Notes: a model not told the origin generated them from the letters alone. Numbered from the stretch's first letter, positions 29,401 through 37,410 are shown. The stretch is DNA of 64,000 bases from Pseudoleptotrichia goodfellowii (GCF_007990505.1 NZ_AP019822.1:1831568-1895567); one strand, 5' to 3'. A program made the numbers and translations.

Positions 29401-30018
29401 ATCTTTGGCATTCTTTAAGTCCGATTTCGTATCCAGTCTTAATATCCCCGATACTATTTCATCTTTTAGTATTATTCCTTCCTGCCCTATTAACTCCAAT
29501 GTATTTTTTCTTTGCATTTTTTCTTTTATTGTTACTTTTTTTCCGTTTAATGTTGTTACTGCATCTCCTTCTACTAATCCTTCATATTCGTACTCATTAG
29601 GCGTAGTTAATTCCACTACACCTCTTGATACTATTTTTCCTTCTCCGTTTGATACTTTTCCTACATTTAACGTTGTTTGTCCTAAACTTGCTATTATTCC
29701 TTTTGTATTATCAAGTCTATCTGCTTTTAATTCTACTCCTGTTGTCTGCTCTTTTACTTCGTCTTTCTTACTTTCTTCTTTCTTGTCTTCTTTTTTCTCA
29801 GGTCCTTTTTCTTTCACTTCCCATTTTTGTGCTTCTTCTTTTGTTATTCCGTCTGATAATATATATCCTTCTCTGTTTATTGTTTCTTTTACATTAAGGT
29901 CTATTTTCCCGTTGCTTCTTATTATTCCTGTCAGGTTATTCAGTTTTTCTCCTACTACTTTTACTCCTTCAGAGCCGAATATTTCTCCTCTTATGTTACT
30001 TCCTTCTTTGCTGCTATA
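23422..30018 (-). CDS. Two-partner secretion exoprotein (FhaB/CdiA-like), C-terminal part with EndoU-like toxin tip
   Basis: This is the main body of the exoprotein, in the same frame as 30094-32118 after a disrupted stretch. The frame is open from about 30018; the first ATG at 29817 is incidental. It contains filamentous-haemagglutinin repeats (G.I.A.G.I.I.A motifs), an hp-rich block, the shared pretoxin block from TPSISNQKSESEG (about 25085-26470) with HEISHLIFGED, a Lys-rich linker, then the tip. The tip reads NHVFNLEINRRG, VVGGHTAFGNV and GISTMFPRDW, matching the bacterial EndoU nuclease pattern (HxF, RRG, GGH, FP), so an RNase is expected. TpsB (5218-6960) is the likely exporter. Immunity follows immediately. 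Confidence 0.85.
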   Translation of the reverse strand, partial: YSSKEGSNIRGEIFGSEGVKVVGEKLNNLTGIIRSNGKIDLNVKETINREGYILSDGITKEEAQKWEVKEKGPEKKEDKKEESKKDEVKEQTTGVELKADRLDNTKGIIASLGQTTLNVGKVSNGEGKIVSRGVVELTTPNEYEYEGLVEGDAVTTLNGKKVTIKEKMQRKNTLELIGQEGIILKDEIVSGILRLDTKSDLKNAKDIRGLDTLSVTAKNIENEGNLLSDRNLYVKAEGKLLNKGTGLIKGNENTYLEGSIIENNRGKILSEGSLTLIAETLIRNDTGKIDAKGDIYGEVKNGHFENVGTTEVEIKDVLKATGTEGAAVGGIFSRLRRKPRPQTVKQEKERTYRIDMDDSNITSEGSIYIKAENGDVINKDGGNIEGKKGVRIDAKNVYNTERYIEDEKNKVILAGGGRIKGENVYLKVTGKVVNGTEEYTKGIYRREDGVLVDNRKVGMVINPSSIIGSQSTVIKVGELINTSQIGEAGKGTTFIDVKGKIVNASIGNNIAKIEGKDVIVEGNKGVTNTGAVISGTEFTKVMSKDGKVLNESTITSQTIMSQPQSGGLRGFIVRRASAPEVIGVTESIRNIGKIEGNDFVYVEGKEVENVAGNIKGKGGTYIKSTEKDIVDKTISLKDEKKGAVETKEVTKEVRERIERSHGKNDDLYSVTYGPAKKVQVQESTRWDTLNKMKTVSGEIGEGGNTVLDSARDIILESSDIRGKDNIVLNAKRYLKMLSTVDTEFKERTTSHKSRRGFGRSKTTTEHWAEDNVYANNVDLTTDGNVLMNFKGVDEKTSKYISTNNQGVIAQGVNFHAKGAIIGFSEGNIYVEGTKDKLNSVYNSHTTKKWFGARYGKASDYVNDTTEKYRLSQLYNGSDIKFDSEGKLKVEGVDVQTAGHVYLRGKKGVEVLPGVENSLREEEHKISGLKGSISVSWGGVSAGVGYGKSSDKIKEVTKEIIANKLQAAGNVDIKSEEGDIDFGPTNGSIGGKLTYTGKHINILDMHSERTIDRVTKNTYAGVGITASIPVVGAAKQIWDAGKNIKNAKHKEDYLNAGLGAYSAGMSAASAIGGVFTNPFGVTGSINVSHNKNVYHREESISVGSNLHVGGGVEYNGESLHTRGLNILNEGDTVYNITGQILKEAGVSTIKENSSSTGFGLSVAKGMVDSNGQINAFKDKNATITPSISNQKSESEGVYYSKNEDITKGNSHYNNTGNVKTVGVAVRTGSISGTVNGPHETISVQDSVNSSSRGYSISLGIGIGPHTEKRKAVNGPYISSATVGYNKGDVNQKITRNVAEFTAGSGMLDVKGKIVQVGSLIDGGFTLNGQGYEKQDLHDIDKSRKVGVNVTVYPNVTYTKRDEKGKAIYTDGRKENEQGAVYKVGVNYAETDKARDVLSTVGSNVQINQDITGVNRDTNRQAGEFEGREINPINVDLGTEYWLTRAGRGKAKDIYEEAGRSVEGIKRILTTRDADGNLQILKSIEAETAVQKMMRIGFIETKGKTQQQVKKELEERFGSLTKKGVKVHFYGTEDIDTSKMDDDTLAKLTANGFAITKDGTVWINKEYVDSGKVIDFNKTTQHEISHLIFGEDSEYQAQYLTRAYGEFLEGIRDNGYLKDGQGIIDYKFSMLTDEDRLRLDGYTYKDMQFIQEMADGIRAAQARLSKCGINQKCIADNKRTIHNLEVSLKKFGVQEKIQTHKEKGKRINANKPRNIIGKIQKEIEKHKNKKEISKYEEEYKNLDEEFDEELKYVVRDLERKINAGKKKEANAVIEKIENILFNNTIILSSNFGGHEIESKNGKLVIYAGGKDYYEIKEIIDKQEIKNLKIEYREKRTSDVIRKIEMTGLRKGKIPPTWPPEWKQEYEKTHNKSEEMEWLNPTELTKSGKITEREERTYRGYLTLVEINKIGGLISTVAIMSKLNAGLYDEKAITYNTQPEFVNVRKVFINDGTTMGTAEAIQIDIGNSDIVQRTTTLKTGETLVSTGINSTGQIHQKIIPYEVGAASKSVAQISNSVNKTFGNMSLANTTKSAVSSNNLLEEYGNIPVVYQRPNPTLLGTMIQINPDRYIQNVTAPINYNHVFNLEINRRGRVVGGHTAFGNVIEGKVIKTYPTGVYKVETFMKDPNNLSNLLRKSNHNGISTMFPRDWTANRIKVEVGFAYKNKTYFYNDSGTLMWKGITPSGVWVEGYISPTTVYPQPK

Positions 30019-30770
30019 TCAAGTTTTTCGTTTGTTAATATCTTTCCTTCATCATTTATGAATTTATTTGCATCTATTTTTTGATGTTTCCTTTTAGTGT
30101 TCCGTTTTATTGTCTATTACTTTTCCATCTAAAGTTAAGGCTCCTATAGATTCTACTTTACCTTTGGCATTTCCTGTAAGATTGCCTCCTATTCTTACTT
30201 CTCTTCCTTTTATTAATCCTTCTGTATTATCTACTGCTCCTGTTATATTTATTCCTTTTTCTGTTTCTGCTTTTGTGTTTTCTTCCTTTTTATTACTTTC
30301 CTCTTCCTGTTTTGCTTCTTCCTTTGTCAGTCCGTCTGATAATATATATCCTTTTTTATTTACTGTATTTACTACATCCAATTCTATTTTTCTGTTACTT
30401 CTTATTTCTCCTGATAAGTTATTCAGTTTTTCTCCTACTATTTTTACTCCTTCGGAACCGAATATTTCTCCTCTTACATTGCTTCCTTCTTTTGCTGCTA
30501 TATCGAGTTTTTCGTTTGTTAATATCCTTCCTTCATCATTTATGAATTTATTTGCATTTATTTTTTTGATGTTTCCTTTTAGTGTTCCGTTTTTATTGTC
30601 TATTACTTTTCCATCTAAAGTTAAGGCTCCTATAGACTCTACTTTTCCTTTAGCGTTTCCTGTAAGATTTCCTCCTATTCTTACTTCTCTTCCTTTTATT
30701 AATCCTTCTGTATTATCTACCGCTCCCGTTATATTTATTCCTTTTTCTGTTTCTGTATCTACTTTTTTAT
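29820..30770 (-). repeat. Intragenic tandem repeats of about 485 bp in the exoprotein
   Basis: Unit 1 (about 30490-30975) and unit 2 (about 30000-30490) are nearly identical at the DNA level. A third, diverged unit lies below 30000 (RSNGKIDLNV, REGYILSDGITKEEA). Each unit encodes beta-helix turns plus a Glu/Lys-rich insert. The high identity makes this a likely site of unit gain or loss and of short-read misassembly. Confidence 0.75.
30019..30093 (-). pseudogene. Frame-disrupted segment of the exoprotein gene
   Basis: Together with its flanks, this stretch differs from its own tandem duplicate (30490-30610) by three single-base losses. They fall in a T run near 30105 (GTTTTA against GTTTTTA), one near 30078-30082 (6 against 7 T) and one at 30007-30009 (3 against 4 T). 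The three losses add up to one codon, so the frame is lost and then regained. Undoing them gives an uninterrupted reading frame. Confidence 0.85.
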
Positions 30771-32118
30771 TGTCTTCCTTTTTACTTTCCTCTTCCTGTT
30801 TTGCTTCTTCCTTTGTCAGTCCGTCTGATAATATATATCCTTTTTTATTTACTGTGTTTGTTACATCCAGTTCTATTTTTCTGTTACTTCTTATTTCTCC
30901 ATTACTGTTATCCAGTTTTTGTCCTGTTATGTTTATTTTTTCTGTTGCAAATACTTCCCCTTTATTTTCTGTTTCTTTGGATTTTATATCCACTTTTCCC
31001 TGTACTTCTATTTTTGATGTTATTTTTGTCTTGTCACTTTCTATCTCAAATGCTTTTTCTCCTAATGCTTCTTCCAAATATCCAGTTATCACTTTTGCAT
31101 CTATTTCTGTTTCTTTTGCTTTTATCTGTACTTTCTTTCCTGATGTTGTTTCTCCTTTTATTCTTACTTTCTTCGGTGTTTTATATACTACTTTCTTTCC
31201 TGCATTTACTTTGTTTGTTGTTATATCTCCGTTTGCTGTCAATACTACATCATCTACACTTACCAAGTCCCCTTTTGTATTTACTCCTGCTCCCTTATCA
31301 TTTGATATTATATCTATTTTTCCTGCATACATACTTCCTGCTGCTTTTCCGTCTACTGCTATTCCGCTGTATGTTTCACCTTTACTTTTTACTTCTTTTG
31401 TCTTATACTGGTATGTCTGTCCTCCTGCCGATACCATTACTCTTGTTTCTCTTGATGCTTTTATTACTCCCGCTATATCTATCGTTTTCCCCAATAATTC
31501 AAGATCTGTCAAGCTTAATGCATCTATTCCTTTTTCTCCTATTCCTATATGTCCTTGTGACACGTCTATTGCTACTAAATCTCCGTCTTTCATTTGAAGA
31601 CTTCCTGTTGTCAATGTCACTCTGTCGGAATTTAAAAAACCCCCGCCATTAACAAATATTCCGTTCCTATTTGCCATAACGAGGTCTGCTCTTTTTCCTG
31701 CCACTTCCACTATTCCGTTTATGTTTGTTTTATTCTTCCCTGTAACCTCTGTTATTATGAGATTTGCTTCAGGTCCGTTATCAAGATTTCTGTTTCTTAC
31801 TACCAGTCCTGCGATTTGTGTATTTATGACTACATTTTTATTATTATTTAAGATTAGCCCCTGTTCACTTACTTGTAATTCTTTCAGAGAGTTGTAACTT
31901 GTTCCGTTCTTATTAGGTGCCGCTATATCTATCTGATCGATTCCCGAAGCTGTTTTCGTTACTTTTGTCCCTATACTTGCAGGATCAGGTACGATATCGG
32001 CGAATATATTAAAGTTAAAGAAAAGCAACATTACAAAAGCTATAGTCTTTTGTAATATTCTGTCTTTGAAATATTCACTCAGTCCTTCAAAAGCTCTATT
32101 CTTTTTCATGTATTTCAC
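30094..32118 (-). CDS. Two-partner secretion exoprotein, N-terminal part with TPS secretion domain
   Basis: This 674-residue frame has an extended signal peptide (a charged N-region, then AFVMLLFFNFNIFA, cleavage near residue 40). The TPS domain follows (about 45-300), with APNKNGTSYN, VVINTQIAGLV and VMANRNGIFVNGGGF, the counterparts of the NPNG-type motifs recognised by TpsB. After it come beta-helix repeats and two tandem units of about 160 residues (GEIRSNRKIELDV, KGYILSDGLTKEEA, VDNTEGLIKGREV). The frame ends artificially at 30094 after a one-base loss; the continuation is at 23422-30018. Together they would make about 2,900 residues. The start has a GGAAG ribosome site and a promoter at 32178-32206. 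Confidence 0.88.
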   Translation of the reverse strand: MKYMKKNRAFEGLSEYFKDRILQKTIAFVMLLFFNFNIFADIVPDPASIGTKVTKTASGIDQIDIAAPNKNGTSYNSLKELQVSEQGLILNNNKNVVINTQIAGLVVRNRNLDNGPEANLIITEVTGKNKTNINGIVEVAGKRADLVMANRNGIFVNGGGFLNSDRVTLTTGSLQMKDGDLVAIDVSQGHIGIGEKGIDALSLTDLELLGKTIDIAGVIKASRETRVMVSAGGQTYQYKTKEVKSKGETYSGIAVDGKAAGSMYAGKIDIISNDKGAGVNTKGDLVSVDDVVLTANGDITTNKVNAGKKVVYKTPKKVRIKGETTSGKKVQIKAKETEIDAKVITGYLEEALGEKAFEIESDKTKITSKIEVQGKVDIKSKETENKGEVFATEKINITGQKLDNSNGEIRSNRKIELDVTNTVNKKGYILSDGLTKEEAKQEEESKKEDNKKVDTETEKGINITGAVDNTEGLIKGREVRIGGNLTGNAKGKVESIGALTLDGKVIDNKNGTLKGNIKKINANKFINDEGRILTNEKLDIAAKEGSNVRGEIFGSEGVKIVGEKLNNLSGEIRSNRKIELDVVNTVNKKGYILSDGLTKEEAKQEEESNKKEENTKAETEKGINITGAVDNTEGLIKGREVRIGGNLTGNAKGKVESIGALTLDGKVIDNKTEH

Positions 32119-32177
32119 TTCCTTTTCTCTATTTTTAGTTTTTATCTATATCTATTTTAAATATTTAATTATTATTT

Positions 32178-32206
32178 ATTTTATCATTTTTTCTTATTTT
32201 TTGCAA
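32178..32206 (-). promoter_or_regulatory. Promoter of the exoprotein gene
   Basis: On the minus strand, TTGCAA (32206-32201) is followed by a 17-bp spacer and TAAAAT (32183-32178). They lie 60 bases upstream of the exoprotein start codon. The -35 matches 4 of 6 positions and the -10 matches 5 of 6. Confidence 0.55.
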
Positions 32207-32274
32207 ATTATTAATTACTGCCGTTTTTTATCATAAAATTACACTTTCCCCTAAATCCGGACTTTTTAATTCCC

Positions 32275-32415
32275 AACCTTCAAATTTTACAACGTAAAAA
32301 ATGTGTTAGTGAGCGTCTATGAAAACATCTTTTTTATTTTCATAGCGAACGTACATTTTTGAGTATGTAAAATTTGAGGTTGCTAAAGGGGTTTTAGGGG
32401 AAGAATTCCCCTAAA
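32275..32415. repeat. Dispersed repeat, inverted long form with terminal hairpin
   Basis: CAACCTTCAAATTTTACA near 32275 pairs with TGTAAAATTTGAGGTTG near 32382. The interior (ATGTGTTAGTGAGCGT, ATAGCGAACGTACATTTTTG) matches the reverse complement of the 19757 and 22736 elements. It ends with TTTAGGGG/CCCCTAAA at 32393-32415. The gap of about 300 bases between potC and the exoprotein holds only this element and the exoprotein promoter. Confidence 0.75.
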
Positions 32416-32418
32416 GTA

Positions 32419-33210
32419 TTAACTCAACATATACTTCTGTAACTTTCTGCTCGAAAGCGAAAGTACAATGGTTCCTATAATCAATATCGTCGAAAGAGCA
32501 TTTATTACAGGCGATACTCCGAATTTAATCATCGAATATATCTGTACAGGAAGTGTATTGGAATTTGTTCCCGTAACAAAACTTGTAATTACGAAATCAT
32601 CCAGAGATAAAGTCATCGCCATAAGAAATGCCGAAATAATTCCGGGCATCATCGTAGGCAATATCACTTTAAACAATGTCTGAACTTCACTCGCTCCCAA
32701 ATCTCTTGCCGCTTCTACTATAGAATAATCAAATTCGTCCAGTCTTGCCATTATTATAAACAATGAAAAAGGAATATTGAATGTAGTGTGAGCAATAAAA
32801 ATCGTTGTCATTCCCAACTCCACACCTTTATAAATACCTATCTGCATATTAAAGAAAATAAGCAGCGATACACCTATTATCAAATCAGGCAATATTAGCG
32901 GAATATAATTTAAAAATTTTACATAATTTTTTATTCTGGAATTATACCATTTTATACCTATTGCTCCGAATGTAGCCACAGCGACTGAAAATAAGGAAGA
33001 TGTTATTCCTATTATCAGACTTCGACCGAATGCTTGCCACAAATCAGGAGATTTTTGAAAGAGTTCTATGTACCATTTGAGTGAAAAACCTGTCCATGAA
33101 AAACTTTTCGAGCTGTTAAAAGACAGCACGACAAGCATAACTATCGGTAAATAGAAAAATATCATTACAAGTACGAAAAAAAACAGTGAAATTCTTCTTT
33201 TTTCATTCAT
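32419..33210 (-). CDS. potC: Spermidine/putrescine ABC transporter permease PotC
   Basis: This inner-membrane permease of about 263 residues has six hydrophobic segments and the binding-protein-dependent permease loop (EAARDLGASEVQTLFKVILP), which docks to the ATPase. I chose the ATG at 33210 rather than the longer frame to 33249, because it overlaps the potB stop by one base (TAATG) and has GGAGGAAG just upstream. With potB and potA it imports polyamines. No potD binding protein is seen in the window. Confidence 0.9.
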   Translation of the reverse strand: MNEKRRISLFFFVLVMIFFYLPIVMLVVLSFNSSKSFSWTGFSLKWYIELFQKSPDLWQAFGRSLIIGITSSLFSVAVATFGAIGIKWYNSRIKNYVKFLNYIPLILPDLIIGVSLLIFFNMQIGIYKGVELGMTTIFIAHTTFNIPFSLFIIMARLDEFDYSIVEAARDLGASEVQTLFKVILPTMMPGIISAFLMAMTLSLDDFVITSFVTGTNSNTLPVQIYSMIKFGVSPVINALSTILIIGTIVLSLSSRKLQKYMLS

Positions 33211-34079
33211 TACTCTTCCTCCTCCTTTTCCATTTTCATTGATAACCATACCCCAAAAGTCGTTATCACTATGAAAACTGTTGAAATTGCTGAAGCCGTA
33301 GGCCAGTCTCTTAATTGAAACATTCTGTTTGCGATAATATTTCCAAGCATTATCCCGTCAGTTCCTCCCACCAGATCAGGTACGGCATATGAGCCTATGG
33401 CAGGAACAAGGGTAAATATTACAGCAGTTACAATTCCCGATTTTATTCCAGGGATGAACACTCTCATTAATGCCTGAAATTTATTTGCTCCCAAATCACT
33501 TGCCGCATCAAGCAAAGAAAAATCGAATTTTTCAATAGCTGAATAAAGCGGCAAAATAGCATAAGGTAAAAATACGTATACACTTATTATAATTACTGCA
33601 TTTTTATTGTATAATAATGCCAAAGGTGTTTTCAATCCGAATACTTTCATCAAAAACTGATTTACAATTCCGTTATTTCCGAGTATCGCTATAAAAGAAA
33701 ATATTCTTACAAGAAAATTAGTCCAAAAAGGTATTACTATGAGTAACAACCATAAATTTTTGTACTTTGATCTCGATATATAATATGACACGGGTATAGC
33801 AAGAAATAAAGTGACAGCAGTAATCCATACTGATATATTCAGCGTTTTAACTACTACTTTTATTATATCATTAGAAGTAAAAAGTAAATTGTATGCTGCC
33901 ATTGTGTATTTCAAAGGTGTTGCAATCCCGCCGTAAGCACCTTTTTTTAAAAAACTGAAAGCTATGATTATGAGTGTCGGAAGACCGAAAAACAGTGTCA
34001 TCCACAAACTTATAGGCAAATAATATGCCCATTTTAAAAGTCCCTTTTCATTTATTTTTTTTATAACTTTTTTTGCCAA
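33210..34079 (-). CDS. potB: Spermidine/putrescine ABC transporter permease PotB
   Basis: This 289-residue permease has the EAA-type loop LDAASDLGANKFQALMRVFIP and multiple membrane segments. It begins with TTG at 34079, with the Shine-Dalgarno GGAGGTG inside the end of potA. It heterodimerises with PotC in the inner membrane as the polyamine channel. Confidence 0.9.
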   Translation of the reverse strand: MAKKVIKKINEKGLLKWAYYLPISLWMTLFFGLPTLIIIAFSFLKKGAYGGIATPLKYTMAAYNLLFTSNDIIKVVVKTLNISVWITAVTLFLAIPVSYYISRSKYKNLWLLLIVIPFWTNFLVRIFSFIAILGNNGIVNQFLMKVFGLKTPLALLYNKNAVIIISVYVFLPYAILPLYSAIEKFDFSLLDAASDLGANKFQALMRVFIPGIKSGIVTAVIFTLVPAIGSYAVPDLVGGTDGIMLGNIIANRMFQLRDWPTASAISTVFIVITTFGVWLSMKMEKEEEE

Positions 34080-35183
34080 TCAGTTCACCTCCACTAAATA
34101 GGCATCTTCATAATGCCAGTAAAAGTAAACTTTTTCTTTCCATTCAAAAAGTTCTTCTTCAGTCAAAAATTTTCTATGCTGATCGTAAGCATTGATTATT
34201 CTGTTTACTCCGTCTATTTTTATAAACAGTTTACTTTGGAATCCTGTATAAATAACTTCGTCTACAGTACCTTTTATTACTTTATAATTATCATTATCTG
34301 TATATCTCGGCTCTGTATCCACTTTTATCTTTTCCGGTCTTAATGTCAGCTTTACATTATCTCCGACTTTCACAGGTTTATCAAGTTCTATTTTAAATCT
34401 TCCCAATTCTTCATTTTCTGCATATCCATATTTATCATATACTTCGGTAACTTTTCCTTCTATAAAGTTTGTTTCTCCTATAAAATCAGCTACAAAGCCA
34501 TTTGCAGGCATTTCGTATATTTCATTGGGAGTACCGATTTGCAAAACTTCCCCTTTATTCATAACGGCTATTCTGTCGGAAACACTTAATGCCTCCTCCT
34601 GATCATGCGTTACAAATACAAAAGTAATCCCCACTTCATCGTGAATAGTGTCCAATTCTATTAATAATTTTTGTCTTAATTTTGCATCAAGTGCTGAAAG
34701 CGGCTCGTCCAGCAGTAATACATCGGGTTTACTGATTAATGCCCTTGCGATAGAAACTCTCTGTTTTTGACCTCCTGAAAGATTTGAAGGCATTTTATCC
34801 TTATGTTCTTTCAATCCTACCAATTCCAAATATTTCAATACTTCCTTTTCTATTTCCTCTTTGGAAACTTTTTTTATCTTCAAAGGAAATGCCACATTTT
34901 CAAATACAGTCATATTAGGAAACAGTGCATAATTCTGAAAAACAGTGTTTACATTTCTTTCGTTAGGATTCAGATGATCTATAACTTCTCCGTTTATAGA
35001 AATAGCCCCTTTATCCGGTCTTATAAATCCCGCAATCATTCTCAGTAACGTCGTTTTACCGCAGCCTGAAGGTCCTAATAATGAAAAAAATTCTCCTTTT
35101 TTTATCTCAATATTTATATTTTTTAATATTTCTTCTTTCCCGAAAGTTTTTCCTACATTTTTAATTTCAAGATTTTTTTTCAA
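34080..35183 (-). CDS. potA: Spermidine/putrescine ABC transporter ATPase PotA
   Basis: This 367-residue ABC ATPase has Walker A GPSGCGKTT, signature LSGGQKQR, Walker B VLLLDEPLSALD and the switch His in FVTHDQEEA. The C-terminal TOBE-like domain (about 240-367) is typical of PotA and related importer ATPases. It is the first gene of a tight potA-potB-potC operon. The substrate is inferred from closeness to PotA; related iron or spermidine importers are the main alternative. Confidence 0.88.
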   Translation of the reverse strand: MKKNLEIKNVGKTFGKEEILKNINIEIKKGEFFSLLGPSGCGKTTLLRMIAGFIRPDKGAISINGEVIDHLNPNERNVNTVFQNYALFPNMTVFENVAFPLKIKKVSKEEIEKEVLKYLELVGLKEHKDKMPSNLSGGQKQRVSIARALISKPDVLLLDEPLSALDAKLRQKLLIELDTIHDEVGITFVFVTHDQEEALSVSDRIAVMNKGEVLQIGTPNEIYEMPANGFVADFIGETNFIEGKVTEVYDKYGYAENEELGRFKIELDKPVKVGDNVKLTLRPEKIKVDTEPRYTDNDNYKVIKGTVDEVIYTGFQSKLFIKIDGVNRIINAYDQHRKFLTEEELFEWKEKVYFYWHYEDAYLVEVN

Positions 35184-35263
35184 TTCTTTCTCCTTTCAAC
35201 TCCCAACTATATTAATTTTTTTAATTTAAAAAACAAGATTAATTTTCATGATTGTTCTCCCCT

Positions 35264-35337
35264 CCCGCATTTTCGGAGTCGACGAAGTCGCGTAGAACGC
35301 GGGTAGCGGGAGTATGAGGGCGGCAATGAGCCCTCAT
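35264..35337. repeat. Dispersed hairpin repeat, short form, opposite orientation
   Basis: It starts CCCGCATTTTCGGAGTCGAC and ends with ATGAGGGC (35314-35321) pairing with GCCCTCAT (35330-35337). It is the same family as 22014-22090 but inverted. It occupies the gap of about 250 bases between potA and the chromate-transporter genes. Confidence 0.8.
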
Positions 35338-35435
35338 GAAAATAACCTTGTTTGATTATATCATATTATTTTAAAATTTTATATAATTTTTTGTTTTTCA
35401 TTTGAACTTTTTTATAAATTACAGCAGACATTTTA

Positions 35436-35969
35436 TCAATATATTAATATCCCTGTTATTGCAGCGAGAATTGTTATAATAATCGGATTTATTTTCCATT
35501 TTAAAAATAACACTATTGTCACCAGAAATATTATGATGCTTTTAAAATCGATGAAATTATTTTTATCCATTAAAAGTAAAGTTGCCGACAAAATCAATCC
35601 CACAACTACTACTCTCAAACCTGTAAAAGCATTGCTGATATATTTATTATCCTTGAATTTCAGGAAAAATCTGCTGAATATTATCATTATTATAATCGAA
35701 GGTGTTATCAATCCCAATGTCGCTACAGTTGCTCCGATCACATCTCCTGTTACGAGATAGCCTACATAAGTTGAGGCATTAATCGATATAGGTCCCGGAG
35801 TTACCTGTGATACGGCAACTATGTCGGTAAATTGTGAAACAGTTATCCAGTTATGTATTTCCACTACTTCTTTCTGAATTAACGGCAAAATAGCATATCC
35901 GCCTCCGAAACTGAACAGACCTATTTTAAAAAACACTGTATATAGCGTTATTAAGGTTCCCATATTCAT
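35436..35969 (-). CDS. Chromate transporter family protein, second half-size subunit
   Basis: This 177-residue membrane protein has the CHR-domain start FKIGLFSFGGGYAILPLIQKEVV and VSQVTPGPISINASTYVGY. Half-size CHR proteins work as pairs; this one overlaps the stop of its partner (35966-36505) by 4 bases. The family effluxes chromate in some bacteria, but the physiological substrate in fermentative anaerobes is unknown. Confidence 0.88.
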   Translation of the reverse strand: MNMGTLITLYTVFFKIGLFSFGGGYAILPLIQKEVVEIHNWITVSQFTDIVAVSQVTPGPISINASTYVGYLVTGDVIGATVATLGLITPSIIIMIIFSRFFLKFKDNKYISNAFTGLRVVVVGLILSATLLLMDKNNFIDFKSIIIFLVTIVLFLKWKINPIIITILAAITGILIY

Positions 35970-36505
35970 TTTTTAGCCCTCCGGTTCATCCATATATTTC
36001 CCGAAACCGCTCCGAGAATAATAACAAGTATCGGCGGAAATTTAAAATAAGCAACCGATAAAGCAATTATTATTACAATTATTAAAGTATATCTGTTTAT
36101 TTTTGCCTGCTTTCCTATTGTATAAACACTCGCTCCTATAAGTGCAACAACCATAGGTCTTACAGCTTTAAATGCTTTTATCACATAAGGATTATCCTGA
36201 AAATTCTCAAACAAAGCTGCAATAAGCACGATAACCAGAAATGCCGGCAATGTCGCTCCTAATACAGTTGCAAATACTCCTGCATATTTTTTTATTTTAT
36301 ACCCCACAAATACTGCCATATTTATCGCCAAAACCCCCGGAGCCGACTGTGCTAAAGCCAGTAAATCAATAAATTCATTTTTTTCTATCCATTTTTTCTT
36401 ATCTACAATTTCATTTTGAATGAGAGGAACCATTGCATATCCCCCTCCGAGGGTAAAAGCTCCTATTTTAAAAAATATCCAAAACAGTTCAAAATATATT
36501 TTCAT
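35966..36505 (-). CDS. Chromate transporter family protein, first half-size subunit
   Basis: This 179-residue membrane protein with the CHR motif FKIGAFTLGGGYAMVPLIQNEIV and LALAQSAPGVLAINMAVFVGY is homologous to the following gene. The two probably assemble as antiparallel halves of one transporter. It is preceded closely by the aldo/keto reductase gene. Confidence 0.88.
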   Translation of the reverse strand: MKIYFELFWIFFKIGAFTLGGGYAMVPLIQNEIVDKKKWIEKNEFIDLLALAQSAPGVLAINMAVFVGYKIKKYAGVFATVLGATLPAFLVIVLIAALFENFQDNPYVIKAFKAVRPMVVALIGASVYTIGKQAKINRYTLIIVIIIALSVAYFKFPPILVIILGAVSGNIWMNRRAKK

Positions 36506-36519
36506 AACACTCCCTTTTA

Positions 36520-37383
36520 TCAGTATCTTCCTAAATTCGGATCTGAACCTGAATATCCTGTCGGCTTCATATTCGTTATTTTTTTCATATCTTCTTCTGA
36601 CAGCTCAAAGTCGAAAATATGAAAATTACTCTGTATTCTCTCTTTTTTCGTCGATTTCGGCAATGCGGCTATTCCTTGCTGAACAATCCATCTTAAACAT
36701 ATTTGAGCCACAGTTTTATTATATTTAGCTGCTATTTCAGCCAAAAATTCATTATCCAGAACAACTCCTCTGCCTAAAGGACTCCATGCTTCAACTGCTA
36801 TATTATGTTTTCTGCAAAATTCCACTGTTTCTTTCTGATTATGTCCCGGATGAAATTCTATCTGGTCTACCATGGGCTTTACCTCACAATCGGAAAGCAG
36901 TTCTTCCAGATGATGTACTAAAAAGTTACTGACTCCTATTGCTTTGATTTTTCCTTCTTTATGGAGTTTTTCCATAGCTTTCCATGTTTCTTTTATTTTT
37001 GTTCTCCACTCATTTTCGTATGCCTTTGTTACAGGCCAGTGAATAAGGTACAAGTCAACATATCCCGTATCAAGTTTTTTGAGGGATCTCTCAAAGGCTT
37101 CAAGAGTATTTTCATAACCTTGCTCTGTATTCCATACTTTGGTTGTTACAAAAATATCTTCTCTTTTAAGCCCTTTTGATTTGAGTCCTTCTTTTATCCC
37201 TGAACCTACACTTTCCTCATTTTTGTAAAATGAAGCAGTATCTATATGAGTATATCCTGTTTCAATCGCTTCTTTTACCGAATTAAAAGCTTCTTTTTCA
37301 TCTTCGATTTTCCATGTTCCGAAACCTAAAATAGGCATTTTTACACCGTTTAACAATATAACCGTTTTATCGGAATTTTTCAT
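36520..37383 (-). CDS. Aldo/keto reductase
   Basis: This 287-residue NADPH-dependent reductase of the AKR fold (alpha/beta barrel) has LGFGTWKI, HIDTASFYKNEESVG (catalytic Asp and Tyr), TTKVWN with the catalytic Lys, YLIHWPV with the catalytic His, IGVSNF, and a C-terminal LPKSTKKERI that binds the cofactor phosphate. It is close to the 2,5-diketo-gluconate or glyoxal reductase type. The substrate is not determined. Confidence 0.92.
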   Translation of the reverse strand: MKNSDKTVILLNGVKMPILGFGTWKIEDEKEAFNSVKEAIETGYTHIDTASFYKNEESVGSGIKEGLKSKGLKREDIFVTTKVWNTEQGYENTLEAFERSLKKLDTGYVDLYLIHWPVTKAYENEWRTKIKETWKAMEKLHKEGKIKAIGVSNFLVHHLEELLSDCEVKPMVDQIEFHPGHNQKETVEFCRKHNIAVEAWSPLGRGVVLDNEFLAEIAAKYNKTVAQICLRWIVQQGIAALPKSTKKERIQSNFHIFDFELSEEDMKKITNMKPTGYSGSDPNLGRY

Positions 37384-37410
37384 TCAAATCATCACCCCCT
37401 GAAACAATTT

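Noticed and set aside
29422..29817. ATG at 29817 as the true start of a separate exoprotein.
   Set aside because: The frame is open upstream to about 30018 and matches the tandem repeat unit. The ATG is internal and has no secretion signal.
30110..31597. A 495-codon plus-strand frame antisense to the exoprotein.
   Set aside because: It is a shadow of the repetitive, A+T-rich exoprotein, hydrophobic and Ser/Pro-rich as usual for antisense frames, with no start context or family.
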